From: Planctomycetaceae bacterium
GTDB taxonomy: Bacteria; Planctomycetota; Planctomycetia; Planctomycetales; Planctomycetaceae
Length of the DNA stretch: 48,539 nt
NCBI GenBank assembly: GCA_021732995.1
Contig: JAKFWA010000130.1
Coordinates: 1-48,539, forward strand
Reading direction: 5' to 3'
In this document: positions 28,301 through 35,848 of the stretch, in pieces
Numbering within the stretch: the first letter of the stretch is position 1
Layout: the number at the start of each line of letters is the position of its first letter
Position numbers and translations under genes: made by a program
Notes under the pieces: generated by a model
Databases searched by the model: none
Told to the model about the DNA's origin: nothing
Seen by the model: the letters and a program-made list of their open reading frames with translations, nothing else

Positions 28301-30745
28301 AGCAATCCCTTCCGCTGCAGATCGCAGACCGATGTGGCGCCCCGCGCTGTCGAGCGTGAAGCCGACTTGCTGAGACGTCGATCTGCCACCCGTTTCGGTG
28401 ACCGTGACCACGAAGCGCCCTTCCCACCAGCCACGCGGCATGCCCGCTGGCTGAGCCACATCAAACCGCATCAGACCGGCGTCATCGAGCGTTGCCTCCT
28501 GTGCTTCTGCTTCGCGCGTGTTGAACGCTGTTCGTTCACCGAACGTGAAGCCGCGCGATTCCGTGGATCGAAACTCGCCACGGCGGAATTCACCACTCAA
28601 CCGCACGGGCAAACCGGCGGCCGGTTGGCCGAACAGATACTTGCCGTTGGCGATGACAACGCCGTTCTCGTTTCCGGTCACGAGGGGCTTCTCAGCATTG
28701 GCCAGCACTTCGATACGCACCGGCTCAAAGGCTTCGATCAGAGTCGTCAGCGATCCGAGCACCTCGTCCGATCCCGGCAATGTGACCGTAAGCCGGTACG
28801 GTCCTGTCTGGAATGAATCGCGCGTGGGCACATCGAATGAGAATGTGCCGTGTTGATTCGCTTCCGGCGCCACATCAATCGTCGCCGCCACGCGGCGGTC
28901 TGGTCGAGTAACAGTGACTCGCAACGGGAACGCCGCGGGAGTCTGTCCGCGCACGTCACGGACAATACCTGAAACATGCACCGTCTCACCGGGGCGATAA
29001 ACACCGCGCTCCGCGTACAGCAGCACGTCGTAGTTCTGGGGGGTAGGCTTGCCGCCTTGATCGACGTCGTCCAGCACCCATTGCGAGCTATCCAATTGCA
29101 GGTACGCAGCGTCTTCTCCCTGCTCGGCCAGAATCACCCATGCCTGACCGTCGGGATGTTTCGGATCGATGGCCAGTTTCAAAGTGCCATCCGCCTGAGT
29201 CACTCCGCTGCCGAGCGTTTGATTGCTGTAGGTCAGCGCGGTGACTTGCACTCCAGCCAATGGCTGCGCGGTCTTCAACGAAGTAGCCCAGATCACCAGT
29301 CCGTTGCGTTCGCGTTTGGCGGTCAGGGCGATGTCCGTCACCGTCACCACGCTTTCGTCACTGGTCCACGAGTGATCCGCGGCCGCAGCACGAATGTTGA
29401 AGATGCCGTGCCGGTCGCCAATCAGTTTGCGAAGTTCCAGTGCCGATGTGACGACTGTGTTGCGCTCGCGCTGCACGGCTGATTCGGATTTCGAGAGCGG
29501 TCGCGCAGTGCGTGTGGTCGGGCTCTGATCAAGGTGCGCAATCAGGTTGTTGCGATGCACCTGAGCGGCCTCAAACTTCAGGCCGCTGACGTTCACCGTC
29601 TTGATGTCGAGCAGCAAGTTGCCGTGCGGCGCGAGAATGCCACCGTTGCCCGTTGCGAAACGCACAGACGGATAACGCTCGGGGACTTCGACGGTCGTTG
29701 ATCGCTGTTCCCCCAGCGTGGAGCCATCTGACGCGAGCAATGTCGCCGGCACTTCAATGCGATACGAATCCTCACGGAAGTTGCCGATGAGCCGCAGTTC
29801 CGAATCGCCATAACGACCGAACTGCACTGTGAGCCCTTCGACTGGTGGATTGACGGTGATAGCCGGCAGCTTCTGCTCGCGGTCCAGCGGCGCGCTGAAG
29901 TGGAGCTGCACTTCCACCTGCTCCGAACCCCAATGCGTTTCGGCATCAGATCGCAGCAACGTAAACCGACGGGTTACTTCGACAATGCTGCTGTACCTTG
30001 CACCCAGAGCAAGTTCGCCGCCGTGTCCTTTCAGCTCCGAGTTCACGAACACCTTCAACTGGTTGCTGATCGGACGCTGACAACGCACCAGAATTGAGGT
30101 CGATGGCTTGGTCACCGGCGTGGAAGTGATCAACCCCGGCAGCTGTTCGAGATCGCCGCCGCCGGCAATCAACGCATCTTCGCTCTTAGTCAGCTCGGTG
30201 GACTTCAGATCGACGATCTTCAGATGGCGCAGCAGATCACCCGGATCGACCGGCTGATTGAATGACAGCGTGAGATTGACGTGCTCACGGTCGACGGAAT
30301 GAAACTGGCAACCCGTGACTTCCAGTCGTTTCGTAACGATCTGGACGTCGCCATCCGCCTGCACGACCTGCGAGCCATCCTGCCCATAGTTCGCGACAGG
30401 CACGACATGAAACTTGCGACCCGGTGGCAGCGGTGCGGCCAACACGTAGTCCAGACGCATCGGCGTGCGCCATTCCCAGTAGCCCAGCGGCAAGGGTTCG
30501 ATGCGCAGCGGAGATTGAGTCACCGCTTCCTCGGGAGCTTTCGCGCCCTCGACGGGTTTGTCGAATTGGAAGGACAAGCGTTCGGCGTCATCAACGTTCC
30601 TGGTCGCCAGCGACACCTTCACGACGTCGTCGGCCGTTGGTGCCGGCAGATCCAGCAGTTCCTGTCGAACCCACAGCCAGCCAGCCATGTTGACGACGAC
30701 TAACACCGCCGCCAGCGCGGCAAAACGACTCGAAAACTGACGCAT
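25352..30745 (-). CDS. Bacterial alpha-2-macroglobulin with thioester motif
   Basis: A 1797-residue protein. An N-terminal hydrophobic segment (FAALAAVLVVVNMAGWLWV, about 7-25) anchors it with the body outside the cytoplasmic membrane. A series of beta-sandwich MG domains follows, including the MG-type phrases YRPGETVHVSGIVRD and KPNYAPGSTAKVLIRSPF. The A2M signature region contains VVWRGWATTDDAGKLSLDVQLPEHTGRLRWMAVAV. The thioester sits in YGCVEQT with Cys1356, and the alpha/alpha-toroid thioester domain is downstream. A receptor-like beta domain ends the protein. Such proteins trap proteases by covalent capture. The start is the ATG at 30745, preceded by GGAAGG; the frame runs back to 31009 without protein-like sequence. 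The usual partner PBP1c is not adjacent, and the anchor is a membrane helix, not a lipobox. Confidence 0.92.
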   Translation of the reverse strand: MRQFSSRFAALAAVLVVVNMAGWLWVRQELLDLPAPTADDVVKVSLATRNVDDAERLSFQFDKPVEGAKAPEEAVTQSPLRIEPLPLGYWEWRTPMRLDYVLAAPLPPGRKFHVVPVANYGQDGSQVVQADGDVQIVTKRLEVTGCQFHSVDREHVNLTLSFNQPVDPGDLLRHLKIVDLKSTELTKSEDALIAGGGDLEQLPGLITSTPVTKPSTSILVRCQRPISNQLKVFVNSELKGHGGELALGARYSSIVEVTRRFTLLRSDAETHWGSEQVEVQLHFSAPLDREQKLPAITVNPPVEGLTVQFGRYGDSELRLIGNFREDSYRIEVPATLLASDGSTLGEQRSTTVEVPERYPSVRFATGNGGILAPHGNLLLDIKTVNVSGLKFEAAQVHRNNLIAHLDQSPTTRTARPLSKSESAVQRERNTVVTSALELRKLIGDRHGIFNIRAAAADHSWTSDESVVTVTDIALTAKRERNGLVIWATSLKTAQPLAGVQVTALTYSNQTLGSGVTQADGTLKLAIDPKHPDGQAWVILAEQGEDAAYLQLDSSQWVLDDVDQGGKPTPQNYDVLLYAERGVYRPGETVHVSGIVRDVRGQTPAAFPLRVTVTRPDRRVAATIDVAPEANQHGTFSFDVPTRDSFQTGPYRLTVTLPGSDEVLGSLTTLIEAFEPVRIEVLANAEKPLVTGNENGVVIANGKYLFGQPAAGLPVRLSGEFRRGEFRSTESRGFTFGERTAFNTREAEAQEATLDDAGLMRFDVAQPAGMPRGWWEGRFVVTVTETGGRSTSQQVGFTLDSAGRHIGLRSAAEGIAPIGEPINIDWVVRTSQDQLAEPAPIDLELSRVEYDWVFRNKSNGTTWESIERLVPVSKQTVGAETASGAATVTCLEWGRYRLVATDSQTGARSRLEWYASSPEYADRSLSVNRPERVELILDKPNYAPGSTAKVLIRSPFAGTAWLTLEAENLKHQEVVTLTGQSTTVDLRVPADLRGGAFVSASIVRAINPQEKTWLPHRAAGLSRLVVDHAANRLPVTIDAPSQARPAASTKVNVQVESQNRPARVHVWAVDEGILLTTAFRTPNPHQHFLAAKRSEISTSDVFNDLLPDNLRPANIARIGGDDEAEEDLRGGPQPSRKRESIVVWRGWATTDDAGKLSLDVQLPEHTGRLRWMAVAVQDDRYGHSEFNTTITAPLLVETSWPRFAAPGDQLRIPVKLFNTTTEELVAKLDVQPVGPVSVRPLGDSASVVIKPGHPEVRWIDVAADAIGEATVIVQATSQSKEHGELTSRQQVTLPVRAPALRGSESQTLVVRAGQPVTLPLPNGFVPERTKQVLAIGTQPRLQLLPAIDSLIEYPYGCVEQTSSRMAALLAAAEVLQQATPEAGRKVIVEELINAGIVRLWSMQTTSGALSYWPGMKPDVWCTAYAGGILAECQQRGYTLDQRFRDELTKFLEAALNGRGQSEANLSADLRAHICRTLAAFGKPPVGWMSKLSEDVAALDTLGRADLARAWFLAGRRDRALAILTKDSREVIGSHCYSGRITTPLSQQAGLLRALVEIAPDHEWVPALTVQVEASRKNGQWHSTLENAAAISALSQVAAITKSEPTQFKGFVRGGVREPEAFDHSGMKMLTYSGAVEPLQIQTEGTGTYFVTLTTTGLKTPESIVPIDKGVEVRRTWSKKDGFKVGDLIEVEVTMKTRGNEAIPNMVIVDALPAGFEVENPRLATSANNGDQSQSVDRVEFLDDRVLLFGTAYSGQQTFRYSIRATTVGTFDLPPVQAASMYSPEIVSIFGAGNVVVAP

Positions 30746-31122
30746 CCCTTCGTCCCTTCCCATGTCACGCAGCAACGCGCGTCCTACGAAATGCACTCGT
30801 GGCCCGTTGTGCTGACCGCTGTCTACCAGACAGGACGTTGCCGAGAGAAGACGAGTCGTTAATCCCCCGTCAATCCGTACCACCGGACGAACTTCCGCAT
30901 GCGGACTCGTCGGCTCAATCGCTTGAGTCGCATGACTCAGTGCAGCTTTCCAATCCGGTGCGAATGTCGCACTTTGACAGCGCCCGGGGTCGCCACAGAA
31001 TGAAGACAACCGACTTGGTTGATTCGATCCAGACGAAAACCAGATTCGCTGGAACTTGTGCGAAAACTGGGTGGCATGCCACTCAGCATCGGCCTTATGA
31101 CAATTCAGTGGAGACGCTCCTT
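30746..31122. other. Intergenic region between divergent A2M and membrane-protein genes
   Basis: 377 nt separate the two divergent starts. Frames extending into it from both sides translate to unlikely sequence. Apart from the GGAAGG box ahead of the A2M start I see no regulatory element that I can support. Confidence 0.4.
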
Positions 31123-32736
31123 ATGAGCACCGTGGTGAGTGAACCCCGCATGGCCGAGCCGCAGCATGACCCGTCAGTTCCGGACGTAACCCTGCTGGAA
31201 GACAAGCTTCCAGACTGGTTCCGCCTGCCTGCGCGGTCGGTGGCGTTCGCCGGGATGATGGCGGTCGTTTACTGGTGGTACTCCATGCTGCCCATCTGGC
31301 ACACGGACGTCTGGGGTCACCTCTCTTACGGCAAGCTGATCTACGAATCCGCCTCGATTCCCGCGACCGAACCGCTGATGCCGCTCTCCAAGGGCATCCC
31401 GTTTCTGGATACCGCCTGGCTGTCGCAAGTCATCGGCTATCTGATGCATGCAGCCGTCGGCCGGGCCGGTTTGAAATTCCTGTTGGGCGCGGCGATCTCG
31501 TTGAGCACCGGTTTGCTCACGTGGCGAGTCTGGCGTCAGACGCATCTGGCCTGGATCGCGGCACTCACGCCAGCTCTGTTCCTGTGGGTCAATCATCAGC
31601 AACTCATCATCATGCGACCGCAAGTCGCGGGCATGCTGATCTTCTCGGCGTTGATCTGCCTGCTCACGAGCACTCGACATCACCGCAAAGCCATTTGGGC
31701 CGTGCCGGTGCTGATGGTGTTATGGACGAACCTGCATGGCTCGTTCACGGTGGGTCTGGCATTGCTGGGAGCGTTCACGGTCGGCCGCGCGATTGATGTC
31801 TATCGTCGCACCGGACGCTTCGGCGCCATCGCCCGCGACGTTCGCTTCCGCTCATTCTTGGTGATGCTGGAACTCGGAGCCGTGGCCACACTGCTCAATC
31901 CTTACGGCCTGACGATCTACGGTGCGGTGATTGATGCCGCTCACAACCCCAACATGCTGGGCGTTGGCGAGTGGCAGCCTCTGACACTGCGTCAGCAGCA
32001 AGGTCAGGCGATGGTCATCGCCGGCCTGCTGCTCGCTGTGCTGTACCGCGTCAGCCCGCGTCGAGTGACTTCAGCCGAAGTGCTGTCGATCGTCGGACTG
32101 GGAGTGGCGTCGCTGTGGTCTTCACGCTTCGTCGCGTGGTGGGCACCGCTGGCTGCCGTCTATCTGCCAATGCACCTGGGAGCGGTTATTCGTCGTTGGA
32201 AGAAACTTGGCTTTGAGCCCGCGCCGCAAGCGCGAGCCAGCTTCTGGACCGTCATTGCAGTGGGTCTGCTGTGGGTGGGCTTTGCCCTGTCGCCGATGGG
32301 CGTGGTGGCGATGACTAACTTCGACGTGAAGGCTCTCGGTAAGAATCAGGCGAAGTATGTCAACAAGGTGGGCGACCAGACTCCGGAAGGCGTGGCGAAG
32401 TACCTGATGAAGAATCCGCCGCAGGGTCTGATCTTCAATCCATACGAATGGGGTGACTACCTGCTGTGGGAGAGCTTGAAGGACTCAAAGGACTTGAAAG
32501 TCTTCGTCGCTTCGCACGCTCAGTTCATCTCGCCCGAAGTCTGGGAAGACTACGTCTCCATCGTCGAGACCCGCTCGAACTGGGAAACCAACTTCGACCG
32601 CTACGGCATCAACACGATTGTGCTGGACGAAAAGTTCCGCGGTCCGCTGATTCGCCGACTGCTCGAGAGCGAAAACTGGAAGCTCGACTACCGCGACGAA
32701 ATCGGCACGGTGTTGTCTCGAAAGAAAAAGATCTAG
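31123..32736 (+). CDS. Polytopic membrane protein, possibly GT-C-like
   Basis: A 537-residue protein with a cytoplasmic N-terminus of about 40 residues followed by roughly ten hydrophobic segments between about 45 and 400. Early on it has WHTDVWGHLSYGKLIYESASIP, where acidic and histidine residues follow the first membrane segment, as in many GT-C glycosyltransferases. The soluble C-terminus contains GLIFNPYEWGDYLLWESLKDSKDLKVFV, a phrase resembling the N-Y/W-G-x-Y-L end domains of planctomycete and acidobacterial membrane glycosyltransferase-like proteins. I chose the ATG at 31123. Lipid-linked sugar transfer is a guess by fold resemblance. The next gene follows 80 nt downstream. Confidence 0.65.
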   Translation: MSTVVSEPRMAEPQHDPSVPDVTLLEDKLPDWFRLPARSVAFAGMMAVVYWWYSMLPIWHTDVWGHLSYGKLIYESASIPATEPLMPLSKGIPFLDTAWLSQVIGYLMHAAVGRAGLKFLLGAAISLSTGLLTWRVWRQTHLAWIAALTPALFLWVNHQQLIIMRPQVAGMLIFSALICLLTSTRHHRKAIWAVPVLMVLWTNLHGSFTVGLALLGAFTVGRAIDVYRRTGRFGAIARDVRFRSFLVMLELGAVATLLNPYGLTIYGAVIDAAHNPNMLGVGEWQPLTLRQQQGQAMVIAGLLLAVLYRVSPRRVTSAEVLSIVGLGVASLWSSRFVAWWAPLAAVYLPMHLGAVIRRWKKLGFEPAPQARASFWTVIAVGLLWVGFALSPMGVVAMTNFDVKALGKNQAKYVNKVGDQTPEGVAKYLMKNPPQGLIFNPYEWGDYLLWESLKDSKDLKVFVASHAQFISPEVWEDYVSIVETRSNWETNFDRYGINTIVLDEKFRGPLIRRLLESENWKLDYRDEIGTVLSRKKKI

Positions 32737-32816
32737 GTCCTGAGCCGACGGCTGTATCGACACGCTCGACTCTGAAGACACTGGCTTGCGATTCACACGT
32801 ACTTTGACTGGACCTG

Positions 32817-34124
32817 ATGATGAAACAACGTCCGAAGCTGGCGGGATTCCTGGCCGCTCAACTGCTTACCGTGGGTGCGTTCGCCGGTGCGTATGCCTCG
32901 CTGGCGCCTGAGAAGGCTGACGCTCTGCGTGAAGCCGTCACGGGGAAGATTGAATTTCACCCGCCGAAGATCGAACGCAACGAGCCGCTGGTCATCACTC
33001 CGCTGTATGACGATCCGGAAGTCGTCAGCGATGAAGAACTCGCCGCGGTGCTGAAGCAGGTGCAATCGCGCTTCGAGGCCGCGAAGCTCAAGCCGAACTT
33101 CGTTGAACATGCTCTGCGCACCTGGCACGCCGATGCCAAGTTCCAGAACCCCAAGCTGCTCGACGGCGCGGACATGCGCGACTTCCTGCTCGATCATGGC
33201 CGCTTCGTGCAGTCCTGGGGTGAGCGTGAAGAATCGCTGCTGGAAGCTCGCCCGGCCGGTGTGTTTGTGCGTTGGGGCAAGGAGTTCGCGAACTCGGCCT
33301 CGGTGCATCACGACCACCTGCTGGCCTGCCTGACCGAAGCCCGCGTGCACGCTGATTACCCGGTCCGCGCTCCCGGCCGTCCGAACCAGACCATGCGCGA
33401 CGTCATCAATCAGGCCATCTACGACTTCGATCTGGATGAGCGTGAAACCGAATGGTCTGCGATGGCCTTCGGCCTGTGGCTGGCTCCGCAGCAGAAGGAA
33501 TGGGTCAACGGTCAGCATCGCCACTTGAGCTTCGACCTGATCGCCGAACGTCAGTTGCGCGGACACAAGCAACTCGGAGTCTGCGGCGGCACGCACCGAG
33601 TCTACTCATTGATGGTCCTGCTGCGATTGGACGATGAGTATAAAATCCTCTCGCCCGAAGTGCGTGAGAAGACCGTGGCTCATATAAAATCTGTCCGCGA
33701 CCTGCTACTGGTCTCTCAGTTTGAAGATGGTCACTGGCCATACAACTGGCCGGATGGTGAAGACGCCGTCAAGAAGCCCACCGAACACCCGATGTCACGC
33801 GCCGTGATTGCCACCGGCCACCACCTGGAATGGCTGGCGATCGCTCCCGAGGAGTTCCAGATTCCGCGTGATCGAGTCAAGAAAGCCGCGCGCTGGATCA
33901 TCGACAAAACGGTGAAGTCGAGCCGCAAAGAGATCCGCGACAACTACACCTTCTTCAGCCACGTCGGCAACGCGATGGCCATGTGGCGCAAAACCCGCCC
34001 CGCCGACTTCTGGCACCAATGGGAAGCCACCCACCCCTACAACCCGGATGAAGAACCCAAAGAAGAGAAGTCCAAGGCGACCGGCAAAACCAAAGCAGAA
34101 GAGTCTGCCGCAGCGGCTCACTGA
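32817..34124 (+). CDS. Exported helical protein, prenyltransferase/terpene-cyclase-like toroid suspected
   Basis: This 435-residue protein has an N-terminal hydrophobic stretch (LAGFLAAQLLTVGAFAGAYASLA) that is a signal peptide or anchor. The body is alpha-helical and rich in His and Trp. It contains HHDHLLACLTEARVHADYPV, KQLGVCGGTHRVYSLMVLL and VSQFEDGHWPYNW. The last resembles the QW-type motif (QxxDGxW) of alpha/alpha-toroid proteins such as squalene cyclases and prenyltransferases. The C-terminus is a Lys/Glu-rich tail. A tandem ATG at 32820 is an equally good start. I do not recognise an enzyme active site, and the function is unknown. It is co-directional with the membrane protein upstream and likely co-transcribed. 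Confidence 0.65.
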   Translation: MMKQRPKLAGFLAAQLLTVGAFAGAYASLAPEKADALREAVTGKIEFHPPKIERNEPLVITPLYDDPEVVSDEELAAVLKQVQSRFEAAKLKPNFVEHALRTWHADAKFQNPKLLDGADMRDFLLDHGRFVQSWGEREESLLEARPAGVFVRWGKEFANSASVHHDHLLACLTEARVHADYPVRAPGRPNQTMRDVINQAIYDFDLDERETEWSAMAFGLWLAPQQKEWVNGQHRHLSFDLIAERQLRGHKQLGVCGGTHRVYSLMVLLRLDDEYKILSPEVREKTVAHIKSVRDLLLVSQFEDGHWPYNWPDGEDAVKKPTEHPMSRAVIATGHHLEWLAIAPEEFQIPRDRVKKAARWIIDKTVKSSRKEIRDNYTFFSHVGNAMAMWRKTRPADFWHQWEATHPYNPDEEPKEEKSKATGKTKAEESAAAAH

Positions 34125-34178
34125 GTACGAGCCGTTCTTCAAGGTAAGTACAGCTCGAGCGCGGCAGGCCGGATAGTC

Positions 34179-34436
34179 TCAGGCCATCGAACACGACGCG
34201 CGTACGCTGCCCGCGTATCCACCCAAGTTCACGACGACATGCCAGTGTCCGCTATGCGGTGGCACCAGCGTGACTGGCGACTGCTTTGCTAGCCCGCCGT
34301 AGTACCGATAGCTCCGACCATTGCGGTAGGAACTGAAGTTTATGTCGTCCATCAGCAGGACGTTGGCCTGTTTGTCCAGCTCGACCTCAATCACGTTGTC
34401 CGAGCCGGCACTCATGTCCCAATGTAGAAATTTCAT
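34179..34436 (-). CDS. DUF1883 domain protein
   Basis: The whole 85-residue protein is one DUF1883 domain. Its typical phrases are MKFLHWDMSAGSDNVIEVELDKQANVLLMDDINFSSYRNGRSYRYYGGLAKQSPVTL (partial pattern: lMdd.Nf..Y..G..yrYyGG) and HSGHWHVVVNLGGYAGSVRAS. DUF1883 is a small beta-rich domain of unknown function; I recall it alone or joined to TIR domains. No export signal is seen. It lies 92 nt downstream of the lamin-tail gene on the same strand and is probably its operon partner. Its ATG is inside a 10-bp inverted repeat. Family assignment is by memory of the conserved pattern. Confidence 0.82.
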   Translation of the reverse strand: MKFLHWDMSAGSDNVIEVELDKQANVLLMDDINFSSYRNGRSYRYYGGLAKQSPVTLVPPHSGHWHVVVNLGGYAGSVRASCSMA

Positions 34437-34469
34437 TTCTTTCTGACTCCAATGTTGAGGAAAGAAATG
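34434..34469 (-). promoter_or_regulatory. Inverted repeat enclosing the DUF1883 start codon
   Basis: CATTTCTTTC at 34434-34443 and GAAAGAAATG at 34460-34469 are exact inverted copies with a 16-nt loop. In the minus-strand message the second arm of the stem ends with the ATG of the DUF1883 gene, and the likely GGAG ribosome-binding site is in the loop. Folding would block initiation, so translation control is possible. Confidence 0.45.
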
Positions 34470-34506
34470 GGCGACGAACGCCGCCCATCCCTGAGCATCA
34501 CTGCTG

Positions 34507-34522
34507 TCCGCATTACTGCGGA
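34507..34522 (-). other. Small perfect hairpin after the lamin-tail gene
   Basis: TCCGCA at 34507-34512 pairs with TGCGGA at 34517-34522 around a TTAC tetraloop, 7 nt past the lamin-tail stop codon. No T-run follows on either strand. It may stabilise the message end or attenuate transcription into the DUF1883 gene. Confidence 0.35.
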
Positions 34523-34528
34523 TCGTCT

Positions 34529-35035
34529 CTAGTACCGACGGCTACCGGCCATCGCGGTGCTGGTCGAAGGCACCAGGCTGTCGCCGACCCGCTTGAGGAC
34601 CGCGCCCTCGGGCGGGTTGGCGGCATAGCATGCCTTGTCGAACGGCTGCGACTGCCCCGTGACGAACAGGCCCGCGCAGTCGCTGCGGTCGTTGTTCCAA
34701 GTGTAATATCCACCCGTGAAAAGGTGGACGTCAGCGCCATTTTTGTCTTCCGGCAGGAGGGCCGTTTCCGGTCCGCCGCCAGCATGGATGCGGACCACCT
34801 GCTTGGGCTGCATGGTGCCCTTGAAGGACATCACCTGTTCCCACTTCGTCGTCCGACCGTCGGCGCTGTACGCAACGTGCTCCAAGGTCACGTTGTCCAT
34901 AGTCACGGGCTTGTCGCTGACGTTCTGGATGTCAGCCCATTCGCCCCCCAGCTGTGTGGCGGTGGCCCCGCCCCGGCGTGTCCGGTCCTTGCCGGACGGG
35001 TTCGGTTTCAGCCGAACCGTCTGAACATTTCCCAT
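34529..35035 (-). CDS. Lamin-tail-domain (LTD) protein, small cytoplasmic type
   Basis: A 168-residue protein whose main part is a lamin-tail (Ig-like) domain. The pattern VRLKPNPSGKDRTRRGG..GGEWADIQNVSDKPVTMDNVTLEH fits the LTD opening (N-P-x-G-x-D then EW-x-x-I-x-N). MQPKQVVRIHAGGG and GGYYTWNNDRSDCAGLF match the later strands. No signal peptide is present, unlike the many exported bacterial LTD proteins, so a cytoplasmic role is likely. I moved the start to the ATG at 35035; the frame opens at 35107 but the extra residues look non-coding. The gene is divergent from the sigma factor and upstream of DUF1883. LTDs usually bind other molecules; what it binds is unknown. Confidence 0.8.
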   Translation of the reverse strand: MGNVQTVRLKPNPSGKDRTRRGGATATQLGGEWADIQNVSDKPVTMDNVTLEHVAYSADGRTTKWEQVMSFKGTMQPKQVVRIHAGGGPETALLPEDKNGADVHLFTGGYYTWNNDRSDCAGLFVTGQSQPFDKACYAANPPEGAVLKRVGDSLVPSTSTAMAGSRRY

Positions 35036-35105
35036 CGTATTTGTCCTCAATCGCCTTCCCCTTACGGGGTTGGTGCAGAGCCACAGCGGCCCCGCTCTGT
35101 GGACC

Positions 35106-35184
35106 ATACGAAGGCTGAACGGGCAGCCTTACCGGGCTGTAGGGATTTTTTCGAAGATTTTTTTTGGGTAAGGTACCTTCGTAT
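35106..35184. promoter_or_regulatory. Divergent promoter region with mirrored CCTTCGTAT elements
   Basis: CCTTCGTAT occurs on the plus strand at 35176-35184, 46 nt before the sigma-factor ATG. Its exact reverse complement lies at 35106-35114, 70 nt before the lamin-tail ATG. Each copy therefore faces its gene. GGTAAGG also occurs on both strands (35167-35173 plus, 35127-35133 minus). On the minus strand GGTAAGG is 16 nt upstream of CGTAT, a spacing like -35/-10 of ECF promoters. AAGGTACCTT at 35170-35179 is itself palindromic. Autoregulation by the adjacent sigma factor is inference. Confidence 0.5.
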
Positions 35185-35230
35185 AACCTTTGGGCGGGGA
35201 CCACGAAGCCGATAATTTGCCGGTACCGTC

Positions 35231-35848
35231 ATGGCTGATGAACCAAATGATGAAGACTTGGCCGCCGCCATGATGTGTGGCGACGCGGAAGCCGCGCGCA
35301 CCGTCCTCAGAATGCACCTGGAACCCGTAAAAGAACTGATGAAAGGGACTTACGGAAAAACGGTGCAACAGATTCACATTGATGAAGCGGTCAGTTTCGC
35401 GGTCGCCAAGATGTGGCGGACCGCGGGCAACTACGACAAGGCGAGGGGCACTCTAGGGGCGTGGCTGTTCATCATGGCCCAGAGCCGACTGATCGACATT
35501 CTCAAGCGGGAAAAACGCTACCGCGTCCGATACCCGCTTCTGGACCCTGAATACGACTGCCCGGTTTCTTGCCCTATCGACGGGTCCGATCAGCCCAAAG
35601 ACAAGGAGGAGGCCCAGGAGTTGCAGGATCTGAAGTATGTCATCGAGAACAAACTGCAGGGCGATCAGAAGACAATCATCCTCGCCGACTTGGCTGCAGG
35701 TGGACGGGCCGACGGCGGAAGTCTCGCCGAAATTCTCAACACGACAAAGGAGACCGTTTACTCATCACGGAGCAAGGCCCACGTCAAGATCCGGAAGGAA
35801 ATGAAGGAACGTGAGCAGCGCCGCGAAAGTCTGAGAGGCAAAAAATGA
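35231..35848 (+). CDS. RNA polymerase sigma factor, ECF-like
   Basis: A 205-residue sigma-70 family protein of ECF architecture. Region 2 covers about 20-100, with AVAKMWRTAGNYDKARGTLGAWLFIMAQSRLIDILKREKRYR for promoter melting and core binding. Region 4 covers about 137-195, with QKTIILADLAAGGRADGGSLAEILNTTKETVYSSRSKAHVKIRKEM, a helix-turn-helix reading the -35 element. The linker is long and holds a CPVSC pair. No classical membrane anti-sigma gene is next to it; instead an acidic protein gene overlaps its stop by 4 nt and a metallopeptidase gene follows. It is divergent from the lamin-tail gene. Composition seems less GC-rich than surrounding genes by eye. Confidence 0.85.
   Translation: MADEPNDEDLAAAMMCGDAEAARTVLRMHLEPVKELMKGTYGKTVQQIHIDEAVSFAVAKMWRTAGNYDKARGTLGAWLFIMAQSRLIDILKREKRYRVRYPLLDPEYDCPVSCPIDGSDQPKDKEEAQELQDLKYVIENKLQGDQKTIILADLAAGGRADGGSLAEILNTTKETVYSSRSKAHVKIRKEMKEREQRRESLRGKK

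Noticed and set aside
27488-28816. 442-codon open frame antisense to the alpha-2-macroglobulin gene
   Set aside because: Arg/Gly-rich shadow of a well-supported gene; no start signal or domain.
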